From Biomphalaria glabrata (lineage: Eukaryota; Mollusca; Gastropoda; Planorbidae): a DNA stretch of 64,000 bases. The position numbers and the translations under genes were made by a program. Below, piece by piece: positions 35,525 to 48,784 of this stretch. Under the pieces are notes generated by a model. The model was not told the DNA's origin. It did no database searches and saw only the letters and a program-made list of their open reading frames with translations. The first letter of the stretch is position 1. Each line of letters starts with the position of its first letter. Where the stretch lies: NCBI RefSeq assembly GCF_947242115.1, contig NC_074716.1, positions 12,955,365-13,019,364 on the forward strand. Reading direction: 5' to 3'.

Positions 35525-37130
35525 CAGACATGCCTACAGTCCCGCATTATGCGGGACCGTCCCGCAAAAGCATCAAAAAAGCTCACATGTTCCGCCGTTC
35601 CACATTCACGATTTTTTGTTCCGCCAAGTCTGAATTCCGACACACACACACACACAAAATCGCCGATTTTTCATTATTTATTAATAGTGCGAAATGAAAA
35701 TACTGAATGCAAAATAAAATATATATATATATAGGTCTGTGTTTATTGTTTACTTTTCATCTCCTTCCAGACCCGTAATCTTATCTTATCTTATCTTATA
35801 TAATATTTACGAAGATATTAGATATGGTTGAGCTAGATCTAGATTCTAGACATAGATCTAGAATCTAGACATAGATCTAGTAGTCTAGGTATAGAATCTA
35901 GATACTAGAGGAATTCTTAGAATCTAGTAAGTGCGGACAGCAAGTACTAATAAGTAATTAATAAGCCAAATTGCCCAAATGTTCCATTCAAATCCCTTTC
36001 TTTTCCCGACAATGACAAATCAGACAATGGCTCTAACTCTAGACTAGACTACTTACTACTACTTTTACTACTAGTACTAGTCTAGTCTAGATAACTAGTA
36101 CTACTAGTAAGTAAGTAGTAGATCTAGTAGTACTAGACTTAGTCTAGCTAGACTAGATTGTCACTAGAGTCTAGATCTAGATCTATTCTAGTATTCTAAC
36201 ACTAACTCAACTCAGACAACTGGTTTCTTAGGTTTCTAAGTAATCTAAGAAAAATGATTATTTTTTAAATACTTTATTCTAGAGTCTAGACCTAAATGTA
36301 ATTAATTAACTTAGACACTGTAAAGTGTAAGGCTAAGGCCTAAATAAGGCTATATATCTACTTAATCTATATTCCATAGTCTAAATTAGTTTCTAGGTCT
36401 AGCACTAGATAATCATAATACTAGATAACTAGATGATACTTGATACTAAATCTAGATTCTAGATCTATCTAGAAATACTAAATAGAATAGACTTAGATTT
36501 TTAAGTATCATTATGTAATCAATTTAGTTCTCAATAAGTCCATAGATCTAGACATAAATATTTAGATCTAGATCTATAATATATAATATAATTATTATAA
36601 TCTGTGTTCTTAGACTTAGAGGACTTATTAGATGTAGGCCTAGACTAGTAGACTCTTAAATTATTTTAGATCTACAACTAGAGACATCTAGAGTGACTAG
36701 AGTAGAGCCCTAGAAAGGATAGATAATCAAGTAGATCTAGAATAATCTAGATCTAGTCATTAGATTTAGATGTAGATCTAGTAGTAACAAATAAAAAATA
36801 GATAGTAACATTTGAGTCTTGGTCATTAGAATAAATTTTTTTTAGAATTCATCATATAGTTATAGGAGTTAGAACTATTGATTTCAAAACAAAGGACATA
36901 ATTATGAATTAAAGGTTTTCTTACTTTTAATTATATAAATACTATTTACATCTAATTTATAAGAAGCAAACTAGTATTGTTGTTAAAGTAATATAATTGA
37001 AGTTTTATTTATATTGCATACAGTATGGCTGACAAACATAAACGTGTTTATGTTCCACATTGGGGCCCAAAATTCCACATTTTCAACCTGAGTGTTCCAC
37101 ATTCTGGGTCTTGGGGGGTAGGCATGTCTG
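35525..37130. mobile_element. hAT-type non-autonomous transposon, 1606 bp
   Basis: Inverted ends CAGACATGCCTAC (35525-35537 and 37118-37130) with a perfect 8-bp target duplication GTTTAAAA (35517-35524 and 37131-37138). Ends that start with CAG plus an 8-bp duplication are typical of hAT. GTTCCACATT-type words recur just inside both ends, like subterminal hAT sites. The interior is AGATCTAG-rich and has no transposase. Confidence 0.9.
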
Positions 37131-37138
37131 GTTTAAAA

Positions 37139-40100
37139 TGACATACCGGTATCTAGTTTTATATATATATATATGACATATTTCACTAAATGTTCTTTTT
37201 CTATGGCCTCCATTTATTTGTGCTCAGTTGTATTAATAAATCATTTGATTGTGCAATATTTCACACACAAAAATAAAGCAAAAGTCTGAACTCAAGTGTT
37301 TTTTGGATGTGCCATAAGTAAAACAAAACAACACAGCTCTATTTTTACCCAACCTTGTTTTATTTTGGTTCATTTGTTACTTTTGAGATATCTTTCATGC
37401 ATTTCCTTAGTGTGATTTTTTAAAAGTCTGCAAGTTACTTTTGAAACTAAACTAATTATTCTGTTTAGCTGCATTTTATGAATTTATTGTCCTTTCAGCT
37501 GTGCTTCTCTGTAATTGTATTTGCCCATTAGTTGTTTTTTCCCAATCTTTTGAGAACATATTTGCAGACATTTTGCTATCCTTTTGACAATCACATGACA
37601 TTGCTTTTGATAAATATGTTGAAGGTAAATAATTCTCAAAAAAAATAAACATCATTGTAGTTGGTTCATTCCTTATCTATAAGATATAAGGGAACAATTG
37701 TCTCATGTATATTAGAAGAAATTTTCTGAAGTGTTGTTATACTGAGGTCTTGGACCTTTTCCCTTTATTTAGCCATGTTGCCTTAGCTAGTTTTTAATTT
37801 TTCATATATCAATAGCAAAAAAAAAATGTATTTTTATGTGGGTAATTAAAATGTGCTGAATTTATTCAGAAAAGTTTCTTTCAGATTTAGGCCATTTCAT
37901 TTCTATTTAGAACCTGATAAAAGTTAAAATAAAGTCACAGTTAAAATAGTGTCAACTCTTCAAATAGTTTGTGTTGAACCCATTCTATGATTGTTTGAAG
38001 CTCTTATGAAGCGAAGCCAACAGATGTATTCAACTTATATGTGGATGTGTGCCACCATACATTTCATGCTTGGCTGATCACTTCTAATGGTGTCTGCTCT
38101 GAATTTAAATGACTTCACTTCTGGCTTGGATAGTTGGTTTTTTTTTTCCTCCAGTCATGTTATGCTTGACTAGAGAGTGGAGTGGTATAACTAAGTTGTT
38201 ATAACAGTTGATGTTATGTCCTGAAACTGGTATCCTGGTATTTAAGTTTGTTTTGTTTTTTTTTAATGAAGGTTTTATATGATACTGTTTAAGCCTACAT
38301 GAACCCAACTTGTAATTAATGTAGATAGATCAAACTTTGCTTATGTTAGATTGTCATGCCTTCTAGGACTAAGTTACTTACCAACTCTCAAAACTCTTGT
38401 TATTGGTCTAAGTAGATCCTTGCATGTTAATTAACATTCTTTAAACTTGTAATCAGGGCTTATATATATATATATATAAATAAAAAGGATAAAGTGGTAG
38501 GCATGTCTTGACTATGTAGAGCCCTGGTATTAAGGAACCCAATTTTTTTTCAAGGGGTGAATTTATGTTTTTCCTTTCCTATTTGTCACATTTGGATCTC
38601 TTGTCATGTACTTTGTATTTATAATATGGGTGTGTTCATTCATGCCAGTACCTACATATATTTTGAACATTTTTGAATGACATAAAATGTAAAGTTCATA
38701 TTCAATCTTTTATTGGCCATTATACACATCTATGTATACTTGTGTTTGACCATCTTGTTTTCTTGGAATACATTTGTGGTTGTACATTTTGTTCCAAATG
38801 TAAATCTAAGTTGAGTGAAATGCTGTATCTATATGATTATCACAAGAAATACAAATGAAATACCATAATCTAGAATCTTAACTTTGAAATACTAAAGAGC
38901 CATAGATCACCTCTTTCCTCTGACCTAAATTGTGCCGATGTGCCAAAAACTCAAACTCCTCTGACCATGGTTGGCTTATTTGGGGCAAAGGAAATTATTT
39001 AGAGAATACACATAAACTTGAACATTAAAGTCATTCTTACATGTGAAGACAAGCAAGTCCAGACTTGAACAAAGAAAATAATATATTGGTCCAAGTGGAA
39101 ATGAAATGATAAAGTAGTTCTTTATGGACTGTAATGACATATTAGCATACTAAAAGTAAATGAGAAAAGTTTGAAATGCTATTACCAAGGGTCAAAAGTA
39201 TTGAACAATAGTTTGTTTAAAAAAACTTTTAGTCGTTCTAAAATCCTTTTATTATACTTTTTTTTTTCTGGTATTTTGTGCGTGTTCTCCAATTGCTTTG
39301 ATATTGTTACTTTTCAATTGGTTTTCTGACCTGTTTATATTCTTGTCGATGTTACTGAACTGCAACTTTCACATATTATTGGTGCAGCAATAATTTCAGA
39401 TATTATATTTAAAACAAGTATTCTGTTTCTATGCTTAGTCAAAGACCTATGAGAACAGTTACATTTAACCAATTTTGAAACTATATTTTTCTAGAATGTA
39501 CTTGTAACGGTTTCCATGTCAAAATGTGTTCAATGTTTGTAGCAGTACATTGCTCATGCCTTGCCTTGTTATTGTTAGGCTTTTTTTTTTTAAATACATA
39601 TTGTTCACAGTCAATCAGAACATAAGCTTCAGTATTTTGTCATGGAAACCTTTTTTGAAATACCACAATTATTTATGGTTATATATATGTATGTCATTTT
39701 TTTAAAATCATGTACTGGTTTACAGACTTTTGTAGTATTTTGTTACTGTGAATGAACAATTAGTAGCATACTCAATAGATGTATTCAGTAGAACTAAATG
39801 TATAGGGGGCAGTGAGCTATAAAACTTGATTTGAAATGGGCTGAAAGTTAGAGCTTTTTTGTTTTTTATCTAGTTATATCCAAGCCTTAAAATTTCATTA
39901 TTGTATAATAAACCTAATAATTACAATGAACAGAGATGTAACTATTCTCTGGTTTCTTTCATTTTGTCTAAAAGATGTGCCTGGCCAGGTTGCAGCACTC
40001 TCCTACATTCCAGTTTATTTGATCTGCAGTGAACATGGAAAAACAAAGTGTGCCAAGTTGGTGTTTTTTGTTTTTTTTTAACTTGGCACTTGTAAAGTTT

Positions 40101-40990
40101 CAAAATTAAGAAAGCACCAGCGTTAACCTACATATTTAGCCATATCTAATACAAATGAATCCATTGCTGAGGATGGGTAATTAAACATTGTTTTGTTATT
40201 CTATTTTTAAAAAAGTTCAAACACTGTTTGGATGAGCATACAGCTTTACATAAATGTAAGCAGATATCTGTATTCAACTTTCTTCCAGTTCAAAACTCAG
40301 GTCACACTAACCCATTGTGTATGTAGTCCAGTTTGTCTGAGTTGCCAGCTCTAAATAACTTCATATTGTGTTCTTGAAGTAGAAACAGTTTCTTCTTCAC
40401 TGTTTCATTGTGAATCTCATTCAAGTATAACATGCAGCTGTCTTCCCTAGAAGTGTACTCAACTTCATGTGTAAATACAACAGCAACTTCTCCATTCAGT
40501 GGAACTCAGCAGACTTGAAGTTTGGTTTCATCAGTAAGATGATCAAGTGGATCAGTATGTTATTTCCATCATTTTTGTTTTAATGTAAACATATTTTTTT
40601 TTCTAATATTTTGTATGAGATATAACTGCTACCTAGCAAGCACACGTTTTGATTTATTGAATATTATTCAGTAAGGAGTACTTGACTTTTACACATTTTG
40701 TAATGTAGAGGGGGGTGATCATTGAGTTTAATAAAACTTGTAGAATAATTGATGGCATTCCCATTGGCTCTATACATTTTTGTTTCTTGTTTGTAAATAT
40801 ATAAACCAATGCACTCTTGACAATAAATATGTTACAGTGCGCAAAGTCTCTTGTTAGTGTTACTTCTATTGGTTGTTTTTTTTTTTTAATTCCGCACAAC
40901 AGATGGCATTCATGTATTATGAACCATGCACTTATGGAAGTGTATGATCCATATCCGACACCTTATTGTTGGCACTTTGGTACGATAGCT
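37139..40990. other. Long non-coding stretch downstream of UPRT
   Basis: AT-rich with (TA)n runs at 37160 and 38462 and long T runs. It contains the LINE terminus near 38918-38965. No coding exon with splice support was found; part may be a long UPRT 3' UTR. Confidence 0.4.
38918..38965 (+). mobile_element. LINE 3' terminus fragment
   Basis: ACCTAAATTGTGCCGATGTG followed by CCAAAAACTCAAACTC is the same end as the LINE at 5290-5925. Only the last 50 bp or so survive. Confidence 0.6.
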
Positions 40991-41029
40991 GGGACGCTCC
41001 AGACAAAGCCCTTGATCTTCACAGGCAGC

Positions 41030-41370
41030 TGAGTAGACCAGACGGAAAGGATGCGTGGTAGCAACTCAATCACGTGGAACAGGCCCAGTTCTGAGCCGGT
41101 CACTGTCCAATAGGTGTTAACTGGACGATTTGAGAAAACTACACCACATGGTGTTGCCATCGGATAGAGGACAAAGAAACAGTAGACCACATTCTTTATA
41201 AATGTCCCGTTCTGCATGAAGGACTATCAGGACAATGATTTGATAGAGAGAACTGGTTTGTGTGCGGCATTAGGCTGTCCTTGTATGGGAGCAAGGAGAC
41301 CTTAAAATTCACTTCCCACTTCCTTTCGCTTGCTCTAAGGGAGTAATTCTTAGCATGGTTCGTTACTAAT
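41030..41370 (+). mobile_element. LINE C-terminal fragment (zinc-knuckle tail)
   Basis: One frame gives CCHRIEDKETVDHILYKCP near 41152-41210, a Cys-Cys...His...Cys knuckle of the type that ends many I/Jockey-group LINE proteins. The rest of the block is broken by stops. Confidence 0.7.
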
Positions 41371-41469
41371 GGGGTTTCTGATTCGGTACCTTATTAGTAA
41401 TGATATTAATTACATCAAGTTGCTAGCCATTTGAAATATACATTATTACATTAGATGATAAGTTAAGTT

Positions 41470-41850
41470 GTCTCTAGCTATGGAATTAAGATGCTACAGA
41501 AGGATCCTAGGTATCACATTTAAAGACTGCATGACAAATGAATAGATTATTAAAGCAATAGGACCCCACGATGACCTAAGTATTGTAAAAAACAAAATGC
41601 AAACCAAAACTCCATGGCCATATTACAGTGGTGTTTAGGGGCTCACAAAGAACTTCCTTCAGGGAACAGTAGGCCTACCAGGAAAAAGAAGAAAAGTCAA
41701 GAGAAAGTAATAGTAAGACAACATAATAGAATGGACGAGCCTGCCATTGAAAGAGGTTCTATCCAAGGCAAAGACAGGAATGGAGGAAGACGGTCAACAA
41801 ATCTTGTGTGGTGCCCCACTGGTCCAACAGACTAAAGTTAACATGAATAA
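41470..41850 (+). mobile_element. LINE RT C-terminal fragment (different family)
   Basis: Readable pieces are MELRCYRRILGITFKD, IKAIGPHDDL, LQGTVGLPGKRRK and IEWTSLPLKEVL. Together they resemble the widespread LINE tail RRILGISYKD...AIGPHEDLL...LQGTVRGTRRRG...REWTG. Frame changes between the pieces show it is dead. Confidence 0.78.
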
Positions 41851-42004
41851 TAAGTTGTCATAGAAGTCAGTCTTCAGCTTGTTACCACTACCCTGAAGTC
41901 ATCCATGAAATAGTGGCGCAAGGCTATCTCTATCTTCCATGTTTGTATCAAATTTTCAGTGACCAATTTTAAATTGTTTCATTTGTAGAATAAAATTAAA
42001 TAAA

Positions 42005-42396
42005 ATGGACCTGGCATTGACACATTTTTTTATGATTGGCCATAAACTGGATGCTGCCTGGTCGTGCGTTTTATGCACTGGACTGTCGTTCAGACTTGTT
42101 TATCGATGGTCCTGGGTTCAACGCTGCCAGCTCCCATCCCCTGTCGTTCTGCGCAGGTTTGGACTAGGAAGTAAACTTTTATCTTCAACTCTGAAGGAAC
42201 ATCTGAAACATATAAAACAAACAAACAATTACTCTAGGTATGGTTGTTTTAATTATTAATTGAAGAGTCAACATGACCATTAGTTGACATATGGACTTGG
42301 CATTGACACATTGTTTCTGATTGGCCATAAACAAGTACACTCTAGGTATGATTGTTTAAGTATTAGTTGAAGAGTCAACATGACCATGAGTTGACA
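42005..42396. repeat. Tandem duplication, one copy with and one without a SINE
   Basis: Unit A (42005-42290) and unit B (42291-42396) both start ATGGAC(C/T)TGGCATTGACACA and end ATGACCAT.AGTTGACA. Unit A is longer only by the SINE inserted after TTGGCCATAAAC. Confidence 0.9.
42048..42230 (+). mobile_element. tRNA-derived SINE, about 183 bp
   Basis: The tRNA-like head contains TGCCTGGTCGTGCG (A-box region) and CCTGGGTTCAACGCTGCC (B box). The body has GGTTTGGACTAGGAAGTAAA, then CTGAAGGAACATCTGAAACA and an (AAAC)n tail. Copies occur at 15735, 63728 (minus) and, decayed, at 52146. Confidence 0.88.
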
Positions 42397-44250
42397 GAAA
42401 ATCTCCATCCTATTACTTTTGCCACCCATTTGCACATGAGACATTGAGTATCAGAAGATTCTGCCCTAAGCTGTAGCTTCTAAAGATTAGATCTTTTTTC
42501 TTTCAGTTCTTTTATCTTTTCCATGTCTCAAATGGAAAACTAGTTCTGGTAAAATGCTGGTCAATGCATCTTTCCCTCATTCTTACCCCTGATCTAATTA
42601 TGTCTATGCTTGATTACTTGTATCATGAAAGAGTTTCTGTTCTGTAAAATCTATCAATGCAGACAAGCATACTGCTGAAAACTTACTAAGGTGGCATACA
42701 CCCCTTTAGATGCCTCTTTGAGAGAATTTGTGTTAAGCCAAACATAAAGCACCATAGTTTGGAAGGTTCATATTTTGATACCTAACCCTTAACAAAAGCT
42801 TATGTTTATGTTCCAAAAGGCAGGCTGACCTTCCTTTAAATCACAGCATATAAAATGCCTATCATCTAGTGTTTTTTTTTTTTAAACAATACATTATTGT
42901 GAGAATTTCTTTTTAGGTAAGATTTCAAAGTTTACATACAAAAAAGTACAGACACTATGAGGAGTTGAATTTGTTTATTCAATTGAAAAAAATCCTAGCT
43001 GACATAATTATATACAAAAAAAAAAAAAATTCATTTTCACTATATACATGATAGTGTGTCTTGTGGTTCCTATGCATAGAAATATAGTGGCCAAGATTGA
43101 AGAGTGGGGGGTTATCACATACTTGTATCACTTGTCAAACAACATGAGTTTTATAAGAGTAAATACAACAGACTTAAGCCATAAAATGTGAAGTAAACAG
43201 AATGATTATAAACTTGGGTTTATGAGAAACATCCACCCCCACTTAAAATAAGTAACAGATCACTAACATTTATCCTTTCCAGAATATTTTTTCTATGTCT
43301 CATCTAGCATCTGTTTAATGTACAAAGTGAAACATTACACACTCTCTGTACATACAATTAATTCTGAGCTTAAAAAAATAGTATTGTTAGTATCAAGTTT
43401 GATAACTTGAGTTTCAAGTGTACAAAAAATACATGACATGAAAACTACCAACCACACTATGGCAACACTTGATCAAACATAATAACATGACAAAAGTTTC
43501 AATGGTAAAATGTGCTGCTTTCACAGTATATATCCTAGCAACATGTGACAATATAAATTGACTATTTATTTTGATTACATCATTCTTACCAGAGCTTTCA
43601 ATGAAGCTATAGAAAATAAATTAAATGTCATGTTGGACATGAATTTATCGACCATTCAGTCAGATCAGATTCCAATACTTTAAGCAGGTGTGGCCATTTT
43701 AACAGGTTGAATTCAACTACCAAAGTCAAATTGTAAATAATTAACTAAAAAAACAGTAAGCAGTTGAAATTGTTTTGAAAATAAATTGGGCTATAAATAG
43801 GCATAAAACTAAACTATAAGCATTATGCTTCCAAATAAAAATCATCCAGCAAAAAAATTCACTTACAAAACATTTGTAGAGAAATAATTTTAAAATAAAC
43901 AGATGTAAATGTAGCTGAACATTTTGGTGACTTTATAAAAATTAACAAAAGAAAATAATTCTGAATGAGTTATTTCTTTGTTGTCCATTGCAAAGGTCTA
44001 CACAGAGATTCCCCTTTTACAGGACGAATTCTCTTGACAAGCAAATCATATGAAGCACTCTCACTATTAGCTAGTATGGGTAAACAGGAACTAGGGTACA
44101 GACTATATTTTATCTACATTTTATATTCAGTAGCAAGGTTAGAGCTAGTCAACTGCAAAACAGAAATGTTATTGTTTAGTTTTGAGCTCCGACGTTGGGA
44201 CTCGGGTATATGTGCAAAGTAGTCACCCTAAAGGAAAACTAAAGATAAAG
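42397..44250. other. Non-coding, possible 3' UTR of the minus-strand gene
   Basis: AT-rich. AATAAA on the minus strand occurs near 42972 and at 44273-44278, so the terminal exon of the SH3BGR-like short isoform may run into this region. The open frame at 43965-44222 shows no coding signature. Confidence 0.35.
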
Positions 44251-47200
44251 GCATCTGGTCAAATCCAGTAGGTTTATTAAACTGTGATGTGCTGGGGTAA
44301 CCAAAGTATAGGGTCTGGCATCATTCATGAACTGAAAATAGAAAAAAACATTTTTTTTTAAGTTTCAGCTTAAACAAAATGAGATCAATGGCTTTAAAAT
44401 AAAAACGAAATTAAATGGAAAAAATTACATTATGCGTCTAAAAACTTAACTTACCCAAAGTCATTCTACATTTGAATTTGAACAGTCAAACAGATAAGGA
44501 TTCTGAAAAGAATAAGATAATTGGTTTATTAGTTGTTCACAACATCTATATCAGTATTATATATAAATTAGCACTAAAAAATATTATCCTCTTGTAACCT
44601 TGTAACATTTTGGAAAAAAAATAAAATAAATAAAGATAAATGATAAATACATGTATTTTCTATGTAAGTGATTAGTTATGTTGGGTTTATCAATAAAAAA
44701 AGATTAATATATTTTTCATTATTTTTCTTTTCCAATTACAATCAGATAATTTATCATTTTCATTAAGGGTGAAATGATTCAGTGTCTTACAGAAATTAAT
44801 GTCTAAGGCTCTGTTACTGAATAAATGTTTCATGTTTTAAAATTTACTCATATTTTGTTTCAAGTACCTGTACTTGATATTTGAATACAAATTTGTCATA
44901 TTCAACAATTACATAGGGATAAATAAAAACAGCATGCATAACAGTTGAAAATTTGTATATACAGATTGACCTACTTATTGTTTGATAAGGCATAGACAAA
45001 GATGTTTGATTGTGTAGTGTCTGTATGCATTTAATCATAAGTAGAGTTTTAAAGTCATTTCACACCTAATGTGCTAATTTGTGTGAATGTTATAAAAAAA
45101 AATTGCTGAACTTTCTAATTATAATAAAAACAACAAATGTTATTGCACACACACACATACAAACTACTTCTATAAATGAAGTAAATCAAGGAAACTGAGA
45201 GCTAGAATTAATTGCCAAATTAACACAACAGCATAGCACTCTAGGATAAGGATATCCCAGGGGTAAAAATGAGCAGATTGGCAAGGTTAAAAGCATTAAC
45301 TTCATCTAATATGGTATATGGCAGTGATGCCCAACCTAATTAGGCCCGCGGGCCTTTATAATTTCCAACACTCGTCTCGCGGGCCACATGAATGAAAAGT
45401 TATAAAATGAAATGAAATTGTTCTGAAACTATTTATGGATTTGATACTTAATGATTAGGTTATTTGACAATTATATATATTTTTTACGCGTTAGACATTA
45501 TTAATATCTCTCTACTTAAATGTGAGCAACACCGGCTCATTTTGTGGTCTCTCTTTTTTATAAATATTTCCATGGATCCTCCTATATCTAAGCATAGTTT
45601 AACCATTTTTTATTCGCGGCTCAAACCAAGAATGCCACCATATTAATTTTATAATGCCGTTTATATGTTGTTGTTTTATCAAACAGCCACACTTTCTTTA
45701 TAAAATAAATATGTTGGCTTATTATCATGTTCATAAACACACAAATGTTAAAGATCATGATACCAATCCATCAGAGAAAAAGTGAGGGCCCAAATGTAGG
45801 TACAGATACATTTTTTTCAACTTTTTTTTTTTTGTTTGAAAGGTAGATTTCTACACTTAGTGCCGACGTTGCGGCGGGCCGGATGGAATCACGTCGCGGG
45901 CCGGATATGGCCCGCGGGCCGTAGTTTGGGCATCACTGGTATATGGCATTTAAGACCTATTTGTCTCAAGGTAATTTAATAAAGCATAGTTTGGTGATAC
46001 AGGGTCCAATTTTTACAATCGATGACACGTCACACTGACCAACAATGAGAAAATTGTTGAAAATTACCAAAGATAATGAACATCATTCAAGTTAGCAATT
46101 TGCAAAAAAAAAAGAAATTTTTAATTTTAAAATATAAAATCAAAATTCTTCGACAAAGATACATCCACCATATAAAACTTGTTGGACAAAATATTTACAA
46201 AAATGATTTACCAAATTGCATTACTTCAGGAACAAAAGTCAGATTATTTGCAGATGATTGCATAATATATAGAACAATAAAAACAACACAAGACACAGAT
46301 ATTTTACAAAGAGAATTAGATGAATTACAGAAATGAGAATCAAATTGGAGCATGTCTTTCCACCCAGAAAAATGTCAGTTGTTAAGAGTAACAAAAAAAC
46401 TAAAACAAATTAATTCCACTTATCTTATTCATGGCAAACCAGTAACACAGACTAAAAACGCAAAATACCTAGGTGTTATAATAAATGAAAAACTGTCATG
46501 GAATCCACAGATTGATGAAACTATAAAAAAAAATCAAACAAAGCATCAGGGTTTATTAAAAGAAATTTCTATAAATCAAATAAGAACATAAAACTAAAAT
46601 GTTATTTATCCTTGGTTAGGCCAATAATAGAATATGCATCCTCCATTTGGGACCCCTCAACTCAAGAAAATAAGAAACTGGAACAGACACAAAATAGAGC
46701 AGTGAGATTCATAACAAACGAATATTCACATTTGACTAGAGTAACACCTTTAGTAAAATCACTAAATTTCGAAAGCCTTCAGGACAGAAGACTCAAAAGT
46801 AAAGTAGCAATTATACATAAAACACTGAACCATAATCTTCAAATACAAAATTTAATAAAATACTCTGAAAGACACAAAGATAAAGGCACATTCCTCGTCC
46901 CATATGCTAGGACAAATTTGTACAAATACTCCTTCTTCCCTAGTGCTATTAGAGCATGGAATGGGTTGCCTGAGCTAGCCAGGAAAACCAGTGACTTGGC
47001 AGAATTTAAGTCATTGGCTAATATGCATGACTAAATGCATGACACGTAGGATGTAATCATCTTCTTTTTTGAAGTAATGTCTGTATTATATAAGATAAGA
47101 TAGTTCATTTTGTTAATGCACTTAATTAACTTGGCTCTATTGGATGTTTTAATTACCTTCACCTATCCCTTAGTCTTTTGAACCGTTAGGGCATCACACA

Positions 47201-48784
47201 AGATTTGTCAACCATCCTTCTTCATTCCTGTATTTTGCCTTCTTTCAATCTTGCCTAATGTACCTCTGCTCATTCCCCCCCCCCTTTTATCTTTGTCCTC
47301 AAGTGCTACATTATTATGTGCACTAATGGGCTGCTTTACATTATATTTTCCATGATTGATTGAGTGGAGGAAAGTGTATGAAGTTAAATGACACAATGCT
47401 TTCAGATACTTTCATCACTCAAGTTAACAATTTATAAATATATAGTACACTGGTTTAAATAATAAATTAAATTAAAAATAATAATTAGTTGCAACATGTG
47501 GGAAGCTTGGTTGAGAGGCTAAGTATGCTTGAACTTGGCTTGGCTAACTATGAAGGGGGCTTGAGGTTTTGACACAGGACTCGAGCAGAGTTGTGTTTAC
47601 TAAGTGCCTAAAGGCAGCATGGAAAACCTCCTCCCAGATGTCCCCTCCCCACACTGGCCCACAAATGAGATTGGACCATAGCACTATAAAAAAGCTATAA
47701 TTATTAACATTACAGAATACAAAAAAAAAGGGGGTTAAAGGTTAACATAAAAGGAAGATCAAAACAGAAATTAGTGTGATGAGTGCAAAATGGTTAAAGG
47801 TTGAATCATAAGGTACTCTTTAATGTTAACTACTCTATAAACATCATTTTGTGGTTTAGATTAATAGCGCATGTTAAATCAAGCCACTGTCAAGCCTATG
47901 ACTTTTAGAGGACAAAGCTTTTCTTTTATGAGGGGATGAGGATAAAAGCATGTTTTCTTAAATCAAATGATGAGAATATAAATGCATGTTTTCTCTAATG
48001 AGGAGATAAGGAAGTAAGCTGGACCACTACCACCCACAAAATATCAGAATCAGGAATATAGGAATATTGGGAATCAGATTTTCAAAAATGGCAATAAGAA
48101 CTAAAAACATACAACGTTCAATTTTTTTTTTTACTTCTTTATAAGGGGAGAAAATACTTCCTATGAAATCAAATCATAAATATTTATAGCGTTATTAAAA
48201 TACTTGCATAGTTAGATTAAAAGATTGTAAAATACAGTAAGCTAATAAAATAACTTTTAAAATGAATAATATATGAAATTAAATGCAGCTTCAATAGATC
48301 AGTTAGCTAATAAAAGAGCTTTACAGATTAGTTTACATGTGCTGTGGTAAGAAGAATAGTTACAATACAAAGTCTAAATATGAACTAGATAACTAGACAC
48401 ACATTTTTTTTAAGGTATCCCTTCAAATGTGTTATGTTAATTGAAAACATAAGTAAATATTGAAATGCATGTTTCTAAGACATTTACAAGAAAACAACCA
48501 AATCCATGCAGGAAAATATTTAACATTAAATTCACCAACATTAGAATATTTAAGTATAAAAAATGTTTAAAATAAATACCAAAAATGTTAATATAAATAC
48601 CTATTTTTTTTAAAAATAACATAAACCTATGCCACCATTATGTAAAGGTTACATTTATCATCAACATTAAATAAAGCTTTAGCATGAGTTTGGCTTAAGT
48701 TATGAATTGAGGATACAACAGGTTTTTTTTTTCATTAGTACCTGATCTATGCACAACAAACTAATCTTCCTCCACTGGTTTGCC
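44250..48784 (-). CDS. Distal alternative exons of the SH3BGR-like gene
   Basis: Exon 48742-48784 has a good acceptor (TTTTTCTCAG) and donor (GTACTA), and in phase 0 reads GKPVEED and a stop (stop at 48761-48763). Phase 0 is exactly what the upstream 33-bp exon (52973-53005) supplies, so skipping the 2-kb tail exon would give a 130-aa protein, close to the 114 aa of vertebrate SH3BGRL. Two more exon-like pieces with clean splice signals follow: 44455-44502, and a terminal one from 44331 with AATAAA at 44273-44278. They would be 3' UTR. Splicing is inferred from sequence only. Confidence 0.55.
45322..45938. mobile_element. hAT-type MITE, 617 bp
   Basis: Left end CAGTGATGCCCAACCTAATT, right end GTAGTTTGGGCATCACTG, with a GC-rich GGCCCGCGGGCC subterminal palindrome at both sides. 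A perfect 8-bp target duplication GTATATGG flanks it (45314-45321 and 45939-45946). No transposase; non-autonomous hAT. Confidence 0.93.
46150..47095 (+). mobile_element. 5'-truncated LINE reverse transcriptase (CR1/Jockey-like)
   Basis: Three consecutive frames carry the second half of an RT. They show RLFADDCIIYR (the FADD catalytic motif, about 46240), then SFHPEKCQLLRVTKK and AKYLGVIINEKLSWNPQID, then RPIIEYASSIWDPSTQEN and FFPSAIRAWNGLPE at the C-terminus. Frame breaks occur near 46336 and 46591. The end has TATATAAGATAAGATAG, probably the tail. The palm N-terminal half and the endonuclease are absent. Confidence 0.88.
47497..47712 (+). mobile_element. Second SINE family, tRNA-derived
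   Basis: Head GGGAAGCTTGGTTGAGAGGC and TTGGCTTGGCTAAC, a B-box remnant GAGGTTTTGACACAGGACTC, then GTGCCTAAAGGCAGCATGGA and AAACCTCCTCCCAGATGTCC, ending near ATGAGATTGGACCATAGCAC. It differs throughout from the SINE at 42048. It lies in the intron between the distal exons of the SH3BGR-like gene. Confidence 0.75.
47713..48741. other. Intron, nothing distinctive
   Basis: AT-rich intronic sequence of the minus-strand gene with A and T runs. No gene, repeat family or regulatory signal recognised. Confidence 0.4.

Noticed and set aside
43965-44222. 85-aa plus-strand open frame
   Set aside because: No homology signature or splice context; it overlaps the likely 3' region of the minus-strand gene.
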